The notes: generated by a model not told the origin, from the letters alone. A stretch of 64,000 nucleotides of DNA from Lactuca virosa (GCA_928212115.1 CAKMRJ010005634.1:127762589-127826588); one strand, 5' to 3'; positions 22,848 through 35,473 are shown, counted from the first letter of the stretch. Numbers and translations are program-made.

Positions 22848-25678
22848 TGTGACAACACAAAATTTCTTTTCTGTACAACATTTCAATTCATTAGAAGTCA
22901 AAACAGTTACTGCTAATTTTCAAACTTTTTAGAATAAGTTTGAGTATTTTAGGATTAACACTTTAGGAGATATCAGGAGAGAGGGTGCCCTCGGGTTTAT
23001 TGTGCAACAATAATGTCCCGACACATCAAAAGTTTAGAGTTTACGGCCTAAACAATGGTGTTTACGGCCGTAAACCCTAAGGAAGGGGGTATATAAGTGA
23101 CACTTTAGTCATTTATACCACTTTTTCCACCTTTCAAGAACAAAGCACAAACTCTCTCAAGTATCATCCAAAGATTTCTTCAAGATCTTCATCTAGTAAG
23201 TGTTTCTAGTCCTATTAAGTGGTTATATTACTTAATCTAGTGTTTTAACACACTTCTAACCATGAAATCATTCCAAAAGGTTCAATCTTCAAGTTTCACC
23301 AAGAACATCAAGAACACACACTAGTGTTCTTGGACTTTTGGCTCATTTCAAGCCTTTATCTTGTAAGTACTTCTATCCTAGAGTATGTTAGGGCTTGATA
23401 CACTTCTTTACAACAAGAAAACACCATTGAAACCCATGATCAAAGGTGTTTACGGTCCAAGAACACCTTGGACCGTAAACCCTAAATAAGGGGCCAAAGT
23501 GACCCTAGTCCCTTCACAAGCTTTGGAAACTAGTCTAGACTCATTCCTTAATATGTTTAGGGCTTGGAAATGTCAAAAGACCATAAACCATGAGGGTTTA
23601 CGGTCGTAAACCCAAGATGAAATGGTCTTAGGACCGTAAACTCCAATTAGGAGTGAAATGGTGCCCTAACCTCTTCTATAAGCTTATACTTCAAGTGGAA
23701 ACACTTCTAAGGACTTATAAGGCTTCAAAACAACAAATGGTCAAAGAAGCATGAGTTTACGGCCGTAAACTCATGGGTTTACGACCGTAAACTCATGGAG
23801 TTATGGTCAAGAAACCGTAAACTCAAGAAAGGGGTTCCTTTGAACCCTAAACCCAATAGCTTTGTCCTACAACACTTAGATGCAATCCTTAGCACTTATA
23901 ACACTTATATAAGATGTTTAAACATGTCCTAGGATGTCTTAACTTTGTTAATTAGTTGTTTAAAGACTAATTGGATGCATATATGTGTTATTATATGTTA
24001 ACTAGGATCATTGTGTGTATACAAGTCTTCACTTGACACCTAGCAATCCTATTTCTTCAGTTCAGCCAAACCACTCACTACAGGTGAGTTCATACCCCTT
24101 AATTAACCTTTTAAATGTTTTTAAATGTTTTTAAATGCTTTTATGGGGGGGATACAAGTCGAACAATTATAGTTATTATATCAATCACATGTGATTAATA
24201 ACTACCAAACAAGTGGATTTCTTACTTTTCAAACTGTGTTACCAAACTGTTTTACTTCAAACTGTCTTACAAACTCCTTTTCATGTCAAATACTTTTACT
24301 TAAACTCTTTTACACTTATTATATTGTCAAATGCATGCCTATATATGTATAGTTATATAAGTAATGTTTAAAGGACTTAGGACGGCTGACCCGCTTGATT
24401 TCCTTTACCTCGTTGGGATGTGGCTTTAGAGCATCGGTTATCCATCTGAAGGTCGTCTAAATATTAGTTGTATATCATGTATACATATGTAGTCATAAAA
24501 GTTCTTTCATTCAGTTCCATACCTTTGGGTAGCAAGGGTATACAAACATGTTCATACATTACTAGTAAGCTACCATAGGGGTAGTTTAGGAAGACACTAA
24601 AACTATTACAAGAACAATGAAACATACAAAGAGTCAGTTCATTCATGAGTCAATACTATACAGAGAACGAGATAACAAACAATACCATAGAGAGAACGAG
24701 ATAACAAACAATACCATACAGAGAGAACATACAGGCTAGATAGAAGGAGAACATACAATACAGCTAGCACATTCATTACATATACATTATTATATTTATG
24801 TGAGCCACTAAACAGGGCATGGCACTACCTGCCATGACTGTTTTTTGTATCCAGAATCTCCTTAATTGGGGAGCGTATGAGTTTGTGTATAGATCTATAC
24901 TGGATTGACTATCCTACACCTTGCTGCTCGCTACAGTGGGACTTGCAAGTCTACGGGTGCCAAACGTCATTTCTTATGACATCTTACATTGTCGTTTTTC
25001 TATTGAGTCGGTAGCAGGATACAGGCCGATCACATGGTACTTTAAATAACAATAGGTTTAAAGTAATTAGTACAACAGTAGTTACTTAATACAACACTAC
25101 AGTACTATATCATTTTCCCATTACATTTACTTTGTGATATTCACACAATAAACAATAATGTAGAAACTATATTTTTGGATAATGATAGTCAGATTTGGGA
25201 AAATACATACACTTACAAGAGACACACACACAGACACTCGATGCCTTGGTAGAAGGCTACTTTTAGTAGGAAACATAGGGTTTTCTAGGAGAGTTCAAAC
25301 AAATACAAACTTTTACAAACGTATACAATTACAGACTTACAAACACTTTCATACAACTACAGACACTAATATACTTATGATCTCACCAGCTTTAAAGCTG
25401 ATAAACTCTTTCAAAATAACTTGTATTCTCAGTTCGCCAGTAGACAGGTACCGGAGCCAGGTTTTTGAGAAGATGGAGCTCGTTCAAGACTCATCTTTAC
25501 TTTGATGTATATTATTTTTGGTGTCTATATAACTTGACAGAACACACTTGTATGAAATTATATTATTAATGCAATGGATGATGTTGTTGCTTGTTTACTA
25601 CTTTGCATTGTTGTGATACTGTACATGACGTCCTCCACCCCCGAACGTTTCCGCCGTTCTCGGTTTTGGGGTGTGACA
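22848..25678 (+). repeat. Gypsy-2 3' LTR (complete)
   Basis: It starts TGTGACAACAC and ends GGGGTGTGACA. It is the complete version of 13790-16566, with TATA at 23090-23097 and palindromes from 23039 onward, including a perfect GTTTACGGCCGTAAAC at 23060-23075. Confidence 0.92.
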
Positions 25679-27086
25679 CGAAAATCAATGGTTCATGCTT
25701 GAGATTATGGGGTCAGGTATAATTTCGAAAAACTATATACTAGTTAGGATGTCCCTAGAAGCATGTTGTTGCATGTCGACCCAAGCCTCTATTGACTCTA
25801 TGTGTTTTCAAAAGCCTTAATGAAATTTTCATTACGAAAATTTCTTCCCAATCAGGTTGTATTCACATTAGTCCTTGAGCTACCTTACTCTTATCATATG
25901 AGTTAAGAGTTTATTGCTTGGTCCAAACATAGCAGAGGTACATATGTTTCTTTCACCAATCTTTTTCATCCTAAAGTTCTTTCACTATAACACACAAACA
26001 CACATACCCTAGACATCTCTGGTATAAACCAACCAGGTTATAGGTATGAAAACAATCTGTGTTAATGATCTAGATTCATGAGGCCGTGATGAAAGTGAAA
26101 TCCAAATTTTCGAAACAAATAAGGAATTGACGGGGAACTTTGTTCCAGACTTTCACGAAACATTTGTTTTTGTACCTCCTTTCGATACTCAAAATCATAT
26201 TCTTTCGTTATGAGTGGTCTTGATAAATTGTTCGAATCCCACGACATTTTACACCCAACAAGATCCAGAATTTTTGTTGATTTATGGAATATGATTTCAG
26301 TCTGAGTATCTGTTCGATTCTTCATTACTTTATAAATTTTTCAAAGAATACTTGTCACTGACTACACTGGTCAAACAAGTAATTTCGGTTACACTTACTC
26401 ACACTTATGTATAGTGTTGATATGTAACGAAATTTCATAAACCGCCCACAAAGCCTTACAAAAAGATGCCCTTCGATACTTCTTTAAAAGTATTCGATTG
26501 TACTTCACGGTAAACCACACAAGCTTCTAGTCATCTTTCTTGATGAATAACGAAGCAATCTTTGCCCGGGATTTATCTACTTTTATGTCAAAAATAATAT
26601 TTTCGTCATCACATAACCAAAATTGTTTTTAACTTGCTTCTTATCTTTTTCTTTGGAACACGTTGCACTCACAAAATCCTTGAGGTTCTGAGTAATACCA
26701 ACTCAGGCTGAAGATTTCGCAAGTCTGGCACATGACTTCGCTTTAAATCCCAAAAGCGAAAGTGCCCAACCTCCATTCCGAAGGTTTTTGGTCCTTATCC
26801 ACTGGGTACTCACGAAAAGACATCTGATGTGACGGTTTGATTACTGTACGCGTTTCTAGGATAAAGTGCTCAGTACTTAATCTGACATGGCATTCTTAAT
26901 GGCTAGTGGTGCGACTTTCAAGGGTAAACGTGGCTTGCTCATTAATGTGATCAGTTGGCATTCACATTGAGGATACATATAAAAGGGTGATTTGTTGTTC
27001 ATTCCAATTTTACGCTTTCAAAAGAAATCTCAGAAGATCTGTGCCCTAGTTTTCCTCTGTTATTCAAGCTTTCAAAAACCCTACCA
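25679..27086 (+). other. Copia-1 spacer between pol and the 3' ORF, with promoter-like end
   Basis: There is no RNase H motif and no long frame. The last 110 bp look like a gene start: TATAAAAG at 26978-26985, a pyrimidine-rich leader, and ATG at 27087 in the good context ACCAATGG. A separate promoter for the 3' ORF is inferred. Confidence 0.5.
26978..26985 (+). promoter_or_regulatory. candidate internal TATA box for the Copia-1 3' ORF
   Basis: TATAAAAG lies 102 bp before the ATG of the extra ORF and outside any LTR. Confidence 0.4.
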
Positions 27087-27981
27087 ATGGATGCTCACCA
27101 ATCTAACACCACTGAAGATGTATCTTCTCAGCCTATCCTGAAGATCCAAAGCATGAATTATCAAGTCGATGGGGATGTTTCTGTCTACCTAGAGGAACTT
27201 AACATGTTAATCGTTGCTCTGAGACACTCCGTTTTATCAACTGCAGTGTTCAATTCGGTTGAAGTTCCGATGTCGTGGCTCTCACTTGCTGGTTCTACTG
27301 CAACATACAACAATACATTGCAGACTGTTACGTTCAACATCAATGAAAAGAAATTTCGTCTGACTAAGAAGCTTTTTGCTGAGATGCTCGAAATTCCCAA
27401 TTCTCCACCGTTCTACAAGGTCACCAATGAGCAGGTGATTCATATGTTCAACGAGATGGGTTATCAACCTCCTCTTAACAAGATTATCAAGTTCAAGAAA
27501 TCAAGCCTTCCTTGTATCTAGAATTTTCTCTTTGGAATTTATCTTCGATGTTTGACTGGTCGAAGTGTTGGTCTAGATAAGGGAAGATTGGAAGTTTATA
27601 CCATGGTGGCAGGCATATAGTATGACTTATCCGTTTGATTATGCTACTCAGATGTGGAAAGAATTCTTAAAAAGTGTTGAGAACACGAATGTTGTTGATG
27701 GAATTTCGTGAGCTAGGTATTGGATCTTGATACTTAGATATGCATATGAGAAAGAAGGCATTCAGGTGCCTGCTGATGAACAAAAGGTAGAGTTTGCAAA
27801 GTATCACTTCCCAAAGACTGTTGAAGATGATGAGGAAGAGTTTCCTACCATTGCAAGAATTCCAGATGTCATGCTCAAAAAGGTAGATCCTTCGAATCCT
27901 GTGTTGATGGCTTATCTGCAGACCATCCATCCTTCTATAGAAACTGGAATTTTATTGCCTCGTTCTGATGAGGGTTCTTAA
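27087..27981 (+). pseudogene. Copia-1 extra 3' ORF, N-terminal domain
   Basis: The start is ATG at 27087. About 145 residues are open (MDAHQSNTTEDVSS...), with a globular-looking part (FNINEKKFRLTKKLFAEMLEIP). TAG at 27519-27521 stands where Trp would fit. Protein-like sequence continues through frame changes: a TGRSVGLDKGRLEVY segment at about 27555-27600, and an acidic stretch EDDEEEFPTIARIPDVMLKK at about 27820-27880. I know similar proteins only as Copia-associated ORFs of Asteraceae, placed where sirevirus env-like ORFs lie. No signal peptide or membrane segment is seen, so an envelope role is not supported. Confidence 0.6.
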
Positions 27982-28785
27982 AAGAAATCACGAAAGTCTA
28001 TGAAGGTTGTTGATGCTAGTCCTTCGAAACCTATTCAAGAGGAAAAAAGTGCTAAGTCTCCTAAGAAGAAACATGGTGAAGGAGTTAAAGTTTCGAAGAA
28101 ATTGGAAACGCAGGTAAAGGATAAAGCGGTTGGTCCTTCGAAGGAGGTGATCCCTTCCAAATCTGGTGTGTTCAAGTGCCTTAAAAAAAGCTCATCGACC
28201 ACGACATTCTCCTGAGAGGTCATCCAGTTTTTCACCATCACTGGTTCGAAAGCTTCAGTTCGTGAAATGCAGGTGGCTATTTCTCCATCCTCGAAGAAAC
28301 GTCGTGCTGAGGATGTTGCAAAACACATTTCGAAAAAACAAAAGAAGTGAAAGTTAATCATCCAAGCAGATTCGTTAGACGATGAGGTCGTACCAGAAAC
28401 TCCGTTGGGTAATTTGTCACCACCGAAGAAATCTACACCTAAGCAGACTGAAGTCATACCACCCAAAGTTTCTGTAACCAAGTCATTTAATGAGGAGGTT
28501 CAAACTTCAGGCATCCCTGCACACGTATCTGATATGGATGCAAATGTCGAAATGGGTGATGGTGTATCAAATCAAGAGGCTCAACCTGATCATGCACATG
28601 GTACTTCTACTTTTGAAACTTTTACCATTCCCACTACTTCACTACCACCTTTTGTTTCGAAAGTCACCACAACCACCAACTCACCTACTTTCGAAAATAT
28701 TTTTCAACAACCCATCACATCATTATTCACTTCCCAATCTACCGACCCACCCAAAGTTCTATCCGATGATGTTTTGCTGACTTAG
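27982..28785 (+). pseudogene. Copia-1 extra 3' ORF, Lys/Ser/Pro-rich middle
   Basis: The sequence is low in complexity: repeated Pro-Ser-Lys and Lys-Lys pairs (SAKSPKKKHGEGVKVSKK), KKRRAEDVAKHISKKQKK resembling a nuclear-targeting signal, then Ser/Thr/Pro-rich text. Stops at 27979-27981, 28213-28215 and 28348-28350 interrupt it. The composition suggests a disordered nucleic-acid-binding or nuclear linker; this is inference. Confidence 0.5.
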
Positions 28786-29778
28786 AGTTTGATCCTGAGG
28801 AAGAAGAAATTCTGGATCATATGCTTATGTTCGGAAAGTAGTTCAAGATTCTCAACAGGAAACTCAATTCCATTATGCAGTCACAAGCAGACGCAGGGGG
28901 TAGGCATTCTGTTTCTGGAATTGAAGTCGATGTTATGCTCAAAGCTCAGGAGCTTCGACTTCAACACAAATTGGATGTTATGGATAAAAACAATGAGCTC
29001 AGAGTCAAGGCCAAATCTGATTCGTTTAATGCGTAATTAAAAGAACTAAGAATGGTTGCGAAGTAACGTCATGTTCTTTTCGTAAAGGATGTGAAAACAG
29101 TCAGGGATGATGTGAATAGAAAGATTGAAGAACTGAAGATGGACGTGTCGAAGGATATTAGTGAGTTGAGTACAAATTACTCCTGTCTTCTTTCTAAAGT
29201 TGATATTGTTGTTGCTGCAGTAACAAAGATTGTGTAGTCTTATCAATTACTTCTTCCCAATATTGACAACAAAGCTACTGATGATGTTTCAAGCTTTGGC
29301 AAACTTAATGACATGCTTGTTGAATTAAAAGAAATGGTTTCAAAGTCTGGGTCTTTATCTTTGTTAACTCCTGAGTTCTTAACTCAGAAGCTTATTCTTC
29401 TTGAAACTTCTATTCAAAAAGAATTGGCACCTTTTTCGAATCTGATCAACCTTTTACCAACAACTGCCCCACCTGTTGTCACAGGGTGCAAGGGGGAGAA
29501 AAGGCGAATGTTGGAAAAGGGGAATGAGTCTCTAGAAAAACAAATGAAGATGAAAAGGTGGTTGGGAAAGTGTCTTCAACTCAAATTCCCACAACAATAA
29601 CAAGGAAGGTTGAACTGATAATGTCAACAACAACAACAAGACCTATTCAAAAAGCAATTGTTATTGGTTCGACAGGAGATGGTGGGAGTTCAAGAGTTTC
29701 GAAACCAATTACTGAAGAAGACAAAGGAAAGGGAAAAGGTGTAATTACAGAACCATCAAAGGAAGAAAGAAAAGCTGA
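28786..29778 (+). pseudogene. Copia-1 extra 3' ORF, coiled-coil-like part
   Basis: The frame is broken in several places, but the segments read as helical and Lys/Glu/Leu-rich (near 28920-29040, 29090-29160 and 29313-29440, for example LVELKEMVSKSGSLSLL). They are followed by a Pro/Thr linker and a Lys-rich region (EEDKGKGKGVITEPSKEERK). Individual frames are short; continuity of composition and position links them to the same former protein. Confidence 0.45.
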
Positions 29779-30645
29779 ATGGAGAAACAACGTCAAATTC
29801 AAAGTATTTTGAGGCTTCGAGAAAATGATCCTCCTACTTTGAATAAAGGTGATACAAGAAAGTTGCATAGTTATGAAAACATCGAAGCAAGGGTGTCATA
29901 CAACGAAATGTATGCATTCGAAAAGAATCCAATAAAGAGTTATGCTATAGAGAACTCTGACATGAATCAGCTTGACTTTCCAATCAATGAGATGATGTTC
30001 ATTACATCACAATATAAAATTGTCGACCAATTCAAGGATAAAGACGATTTTATACATCTGAAGTTGAGATTCCATGTTGTATTGGGAAAGGAACAGGATG
30101 AGATTTGGTCCTTATTCAAGATTGTTCGTGTGCTGAGTATAACAAAGGATGTGCTTTTTCAGAACATGCTCCAGAATTTTGGATATCATGTAGTGAGAGC
30201 TAATAATGTTGCTTTCGAATTCTCAATTGCTGATTTTCCCTTGATGAATTTGAATGACCTTATTCAAGTTGCAATGATTCTCAAAGACATGGAAGCTTTG
30301 AAACTTCAAAGAAATAGTCAAGAAGTGTTGAGACTAGGCTTGGGTCATATCAAAATTTTCATAGACAATTACTATGATTGTCTAGCATTGAAAGATGTCG
30401 AATTAGCTTTGTCAATGGGAAAAGAAGTTAAAGTTTCTCAACCAGTGTTGAGTCAAGCAGATTTGAAGAAGTTTGTTGATGGGGAGATATGTTTGAAGCC
30501 TTTGGGAATTCTCTTTACGGGTAAAAACAAGAAGGGGAAGTCAACAAATTTTTTATTTCAAGCATGTGATGTCGAACGTTATACAACTGCTCAATATACA
30601 AACTTAGTTGTAAGAAGAATAATGATGGAGACAAAGCGGAATTAA
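29779..30645 (+). pseudogene. Copia-1 extra 3' ORF, C-terminal conserved domain (288 aa)
   Basis: This is the longest open part of the extra ORF. It starts MEKQRQIQSILRLRENDPP and includes YNEMYAFEKNPIKSYAIEN, FSIADFPLMNLNDLIQVAMIL and NYYDCLALKDVELAL. I recognise this domain from Copia-associated proteins of Asteraceae, recalled from memory. It has no known catalytic motif and no transmembrane segment. The stop at 30643-30645 is followed by about 100 bp and the polypurine tract. Its good preservation compared with the middle suggests it was the constrained part. Confidence 0.6.
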
Positions 30646-30734
30646 AGAAAGTCATGAACTGGTATACGGAGATTAGAAGATCAATGCATATGGCTGCTTA
30701 AATTCTTATGAACTGATTTCGACACTGCTACAAT

Positions 30735-30743
30735 CGGGGAGAT
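30735..30743 (+). promoter_or_regulatory. Copia-1 polypurine tract
   Basis: CGGGGAGAT directly before the LTR start. Confidence 0.65.
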
Positions 30744-31057
30744 TGTAGATGTCGAATAGTGTTGTAAGGTGTCGAAAGTATTTGAGTAGTTTCGAATGTT
30801 TGTAATCTATGTACAAAGGAATTTAAGTTTCGAATCTGCAACGTGTTAGTCCTTTGTATTTTTTGTGTGCTTTCTATTTCTCCTATAAATAGGAGTGACA
30901 CTTAGAGATAGATAGAGCTTTTACCACTTTTCTGTCTGTAACTCTCTCTGTATTCAGAAAGCATAAATGAGCTGAAACAATATTATATTTAATCTCGGTG
31001 TTCATAATTCTTTACAATTCTGATTTCATTTTATTACTCGATTGAATAGCTTCTACA
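30744..31057 (+). repeat. Copia-1 3' LTR
   Basis: It starts TGTAGATGTCG and ends GCTTCTACA, giving inverted ends TGTAGA/TCTACA. It contains CTATAAATAGG near 30894-30904 as a TATA-like box and several TTTCGAA motifs. The 5' partner is outside the window. The five bases after it (CAATA, 31058-31062) would be the target duplication. Confidence 0.8.
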
Positions 31058-31064
31058 CAATAGT

Positions 31065-33960
31065 TATCCCATGCTCCAAGCATACAGACTATGTTTACCT
31101 ATGGTCCTTACTACGTGAAATAGATCAATCGAAAACATTTCAATGATGCTCATTTCACAATTCCAAATTCTTATCATAAGCGTAAGAATACCAAATTCTT
31201 GCCACTATTAGAATGTGTTATGTTCTAAACTTTATGCAATGATGCTTTTGTAATGTCAATGCACCAAAGTCACAGAGACTTGGACAATGAAATTACAAAG
31301 TATTTCAATGAAGATTGATAACAAAACAATTCCAAGGAAGCGAAGTCTCAAATTCAAAGTACATTCCTTTGAACATCCTTCTTGCATAAACGTTTCTAAC
31401 TTACACATTAGATTCTTAATATCCAACTCCCAATATGGAAATATTTCCATATTTCCCATATGACAACTCATTATTAATAGAAACATGTCTATTCATAATA
31501 ATGTCAATATGGTCCATCCGTTACTATACTTCCAACTGTCCTTAAGCAACCAATCCTTAGCGAACCTTAGATTGTCATTAATAGTTGTTTAACCACTTTA
31601 GTCATATCCGGTTCTAGTCCTTTTTCCCTCTTAATGCCCTAGGCATTTGGAAAATTAGAACACAAGAATATTATAGCATATGCAATCGATCCTATACCCG
31701 AAGCATATGGGACACGATTCATAATGTCTTACATAAAGACATGATACTTGACCAGTCTTTTGCTATAACATTTCCATATATAGAATATCCAATGTTGAAG
31801 CATTCTAACATGGTATTCATATATATCGTTGAATAAATTTGATTAAAATCTCAATCTAAGCTTTTAGATTTGAAATGAAGTATAAGTTCCTCTCCCTTAA
31901 TTATAGCAAAACAACTTTTCAAACCCTGCAACTTTGCGAATTGAAACTTTTGTTTTTTATAATTAACATTGCTAACTCACAATATTTAATGTAATAATTG
32001 TGCTCCCACTAGCATAATAATTACACTCTTATTAGCATAACACTTATGCCCCCACTAGCTTTGACATGTACCCAGAAAATCAGTCGGACTTCTAGAAATC
32101 AATACTTGTTGACTTTCTTACCAAAGTTAAGATTTCTGATACAAGATGCTTCGATAAGACTTTATCTAGGTTTCTCAAACTCATACACCTTTCCTTAGAT
32201 AGCTTATATGTGTGTCTAAACAATTTTAGAACTTACAACAATATGTCTCAAATGTTTAGACTATTTGCCATTTCTTACAATTCAAACTATGAAGAGGGAT
32301 GTCGTAATCATAGTCGAATTTGAGAATGCAATTAACACAACTGATATCTCCTTAAAATCTACTTAGTGAAAGCGTTTCCTGACAATCATTTTCATGAAGC
32401 GGAGAGAAACCTTATGACAATTAGATTTTATGGTGTATGTATTCCTATCCATGTGAATTTGTCAAACCATAATCATAAGACAAGGTTAGTGACAAATCCA
32501 AGCTCATATGGACTGAACTTGTTCAATCTTAATTTCTTGCCACCTGGCAGCACAAGGGCCTACCATTGCTTCCAAGTTGTTATGCAACCAATTGAGAACT
32601 CCTAGAACTCACTTGCATACTCAACGTTAACTAGAATGGCCATAGAAACAAGAATATTTCAAACACGATAGGTAACAAACCTCAAGTCGTGTGCTAGTGA
32701 TTAACAATTGGTTTACTCTTGATTAGTTCTTGAAACTTTTCAAGATCTTTAAGGCTCCCACTGACCTCTTGACATATAAGATTCTCTTTGTCAAGAAACA
32801 TTCCTTGACAAACATATATTCAAGAGTTAGTGCGGTTTCTTATCAAGATAAACACTTCACACAATTGGTCTTAGTTGGTATTTGTTTTATCCAAAAAATC
32901 ACAACTTATCAATTTCAAATGTACAAGAGTAAGAAACATTTTTACTCTACATTTGATAAGTGTTATAAACCTTTGTTAAGATTATGTCACTCAAGGCTCG
33001 ATCTCGGAGTGTTACTCTGAGACTCGATTTTTGGAACGAAGTATGATTTACCTTTTTTGATTTAACCATTTCAACAATTCACAATTCCTCTTCTTAGCCA
33101 AACAAATGCACTAAGATGTCCTTAGAGGGTCAATTGTGATATGGTTTCATAATTACTAAGATGATCATAAAACACGATACTCAAGTACTCTCCCATCCTT
33201 TCAGATTGGAGAAACTTTTATCTTTCTGCCTAATTTGATTCTTCTTATTCGTTCTGCTATACATTGAAACTTTTTCAATGATTCATAATTATACTAAATC
33301 TTGTAAGCATAACCATATTTACTAAACTTTAGTAAATCATGAAGAATAGTCTTATCGATCTTTGTGGTGGACCTGACTAGTGCACAACCAAGTGTACCTG
33401 ATCCCCTAGTCCTTCACTTGACTCACATATACATGTGAACAAGGAATTAGTCTTAATTTCCCAAAGATGAAGGTTCTCATTAATCATACAATACAAGTTG
33501 CATGATTCCAAGTTTCTGTCCAAATGAAACTTGGGCGATGAGAATCTTTCCTTATTTGGTAAATCTTGACTCTACCACAAATGAAAGAATCAAATCCATT
33601 TTCCAGTATTGCTTAAGAATAGAAACATACAAACATAAATTTTCTCACAAGCCAGTGCAAGGATAAATATAAAATAAGACAAAATTAAAAAAATTTCTTT
33701 ATTTATAAAAATACGGAAAAACTTTTCCTTACAATGCAATTACAAATGAAAACTATGTTTCTAAACATTTCCTAAGCAATATATCATAACTCCTAGCAGC
33801 AGCTCGCAAATCTGATCATCAAACCATGCGATCGAAATCCATCTCTTCGCGATCAGACTCAGCTTACTCTTCCTTTAAGCTTCCTCTCTTTTCTTTGATC
33901 CTACAAAACATCAAAATGTAATTACATTACATCATGTATTAAGAATCTCCAAATAGGAAC
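31065..33960 (-). other. TR-GAG-A conserved noncoding domain
   Basis: About 2.9 kb without a credible ORF align by eye with 49745-52637 of TR-GAG-C over almost the whole length. Landmarks include the stretch around ACTATGTTTACCTATGGTCC (31090 and 49770) and CATTTGGAAAATT (31646 and 50326). No pol motif was seen on either strand. Confidence 0.7.
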
Positions 33961-33969
33961 TTAATAGAG

Positions 33970-34693
33970 TTAGATAGTGGACTTAATCGAAGTAGAGTCA
34001 AACTTTTTGACTTTACCATCCTTATGATCATTCAGGTAAATAGGGCAGCTTCGCAACCAATGCCCCTTCTCTTGGCAATAGAAACATATGGACTCTTTGG
34101 GAATGGTACACGAGACAATCTCAGACTTAGCCTTTCTCTTTACCATTTGGTCAAGTGACTTGACCATGGCCAATCCCTTTCCATTAGGAAGAGAAAGATT
34201 TTTTGGACTTCCAATGTTGCCATTGTCATTGTCCATGGAAGTTTGGGAGATTGATCTTCCAGACAAATTTGCATTACCAGTGCGCCAAATCATTGTTGAT
34301 TCAATAGCAATTAGCAAATATGTAAGATCAATAAGGGTCATGTCGTGGTCTGTCATATAGTAATCTTTAATAAACTCACTATATGACTTAGGGAGTGACT
34401 GAAGAACCAAGTCAACAGCTAGCTTCCTTAAGACATCGACTCCTAACATTCTTAGCCTGTCAATGTGTGACTTCATCTTCAAGACATGTGCACACACAGA
34501 CCTTCCATCTTGGTGTTTGCTAGCCAATAGGGTTTGAGTGACCTTTTAACTTTTCAAGTCTTTGAACTTGTGGGTCAAGGAGAATTATTGGAGGAGGTGG
34601 AGGAAGTGAAGTATGATATTGTGGAATATCATCTTCATGTGGATAGCTTTTTCCATAAGATTCGGAATGACCATAGTTATCTGAACTAGACAT
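33970..34693 (-). pseudogene. TR-GAG-A short gag (UBN2-type) with CCHC knuckle
   Basis: The start is ATG at 34691-34693. The N-terminal tail is Ser/Tyr/Pro-rich (ending SLPPPPPIILLDPQ). It then leads almost directly into the second half of Copia gag (VCAHVLKMKSHIDRL, LVLQSLPKSYSEFI, LIDLTYLL) and the zinc knuckle CFYCQEKGHWLRSC (CX2CX4HX4C intact). One shift near 34530 separates the two parts. The first half of the usual capsid is absent, as in TR-GAG-C, so the shortened form was already a family feature. Confidence 0.8.
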
Positions 34694-35057
34694 CTATAAT
34701 GGGAGAAATTCAAGTTAGTTGATTTAAGTCCTTAATATAACACCCAAATGAAATATTAAGGCTAGGACCCAACACAATATTCTACAATTCGGAAGAGGGA
34801 TGTCGTAATCCAATTGTAAAATATTTTAAGGTAGATAAATGACGATTTACCAATTTCCACCATGAAAAACGAAAATGAATATTAGGTTTTAAATGGATTG
34901 AAATTCCTAGATCTTTTGAGATTCATTGAACTTTTCAATGGCATGTTTAATCTCGATTATGCCCTCTCAAGTTTGTGACTGGGATGCCGAGGATCACAAA
35001 CAAGGTGTGAATAACCATGCAAATTAGTTTGGTACACTTAATGTTACAAATCATCCA

Positions 35058-35093
35058 ATCAATGTGTCGGTTAACCACACACGCTCCATTGAT
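35058..35093 (-). other. TR-GAG-A leader hairpin 1 with GGTTAACC loop
   Basis: Outer arms ATCAATG and CATTGAT pair perfectly. The 22-base interior contains the self-complementary GGTTAACC. It lies 365 bases upstream of the gag start. It corresponds to 53676-53711, where the arms differ but still pair. Confidence 0.65.
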
Positions 35094-35141
35094 CCATGAT
35101 TAACATCGAGCTACCCATTGCCATCATTCATTAGTCCCAGA

Positions 35142-35175
35142 TTAGTGTGTCGGTTAACCACACACGCTCCACTAA
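35142..35175 (-). other. TR-GAG-A leader hairpin 2 with GGTTAACC loop
   Basis: Arms TTAGTG and CACTAA pair perfectly around the same interior as hairpin 1. It lies 449 bases upstream of the gag start and corresponds to 53760-53793. Confidence 0.65.
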
Positions 35176-35471
35176 CGACTAATAAGGTGCAATGTGCAAT
35201 TTCATGGGTTAGCATCAAATTCACATTTTTCCTAAAGTAACTAAGATTAGGAATTTAATAAAAGTTTAGTTACTTTATAATTATCATTATGCTTATAATG
35301 AGAATTGGTGTCCTATCCTACCCGTTCAACTAACGACCCTCCACCAGTCAAGGAAGCGGTGGGTGAGAGTGGACAACCATTAAACTGCCATTTTATAGGC
35401 AGTAGCCTTATACCCCCTTTATAGACTGACTTCGTGAATGAGACCTACTAACGGTAAGACTGACTTGTCTT

Positions 35472-35473
<2 letters not shown>

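Larger units (their letters stand above)
13790..25678 (+). mobile_element. Gypsy-2: Ty3/Gypsy chromovirus-like element, left end deleted
   Basis: The LTRs are at 13790-16566 and 22848-25678, with a primer site at 16570 and a polypurine tract just before 22848. The order is pre-gag ORF, gag, protease, RT, RNase H, integrase and chromo-type tail. The 5' LTR lacks about the first 39 bp of the 3' LTR, so the target duplication cannot be seen on the left; the right flank is CGAAA. Pol carries many nonsense codons. It is a relative of Gypsy-1 (same proteins) with different LTRs. Confidence 0.92.
1..31057 (+). mobile_element. Copia-1: Ty1/Copia retrotransposon with extra 3' ORF, 5' end outside window
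   Basis: The domain order is gag tail, protease, integrase, reverse transcriptase, then an additional long ORF, a polypurine tract and a 314-bp 3' LTR; integrase before RT is the Copia order. The element is split by Gypsy-1 (2626-13258) and Gypsy-2 (13790-25678). Without these inserts about 8.5 kb of it lies in the window. Its RT frame stops at 2625 and resumes, after one copy of the target site, at 13264. The extra ORF after pol is in the position of the env-like ORF of sireviruses, but its short LTR is unlike typical sireviruses. All coding parts are decayed. The 5' LTR and gag start lie left of the window. Confidence 0.85.

Noticed and set aside
27087..30645. Envelope protein in Copia-1
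   Set aside because: The position is like sirevirus env-like ORFs, but I see no signal peptide, no transmembrane segment and no cleavage-type site.
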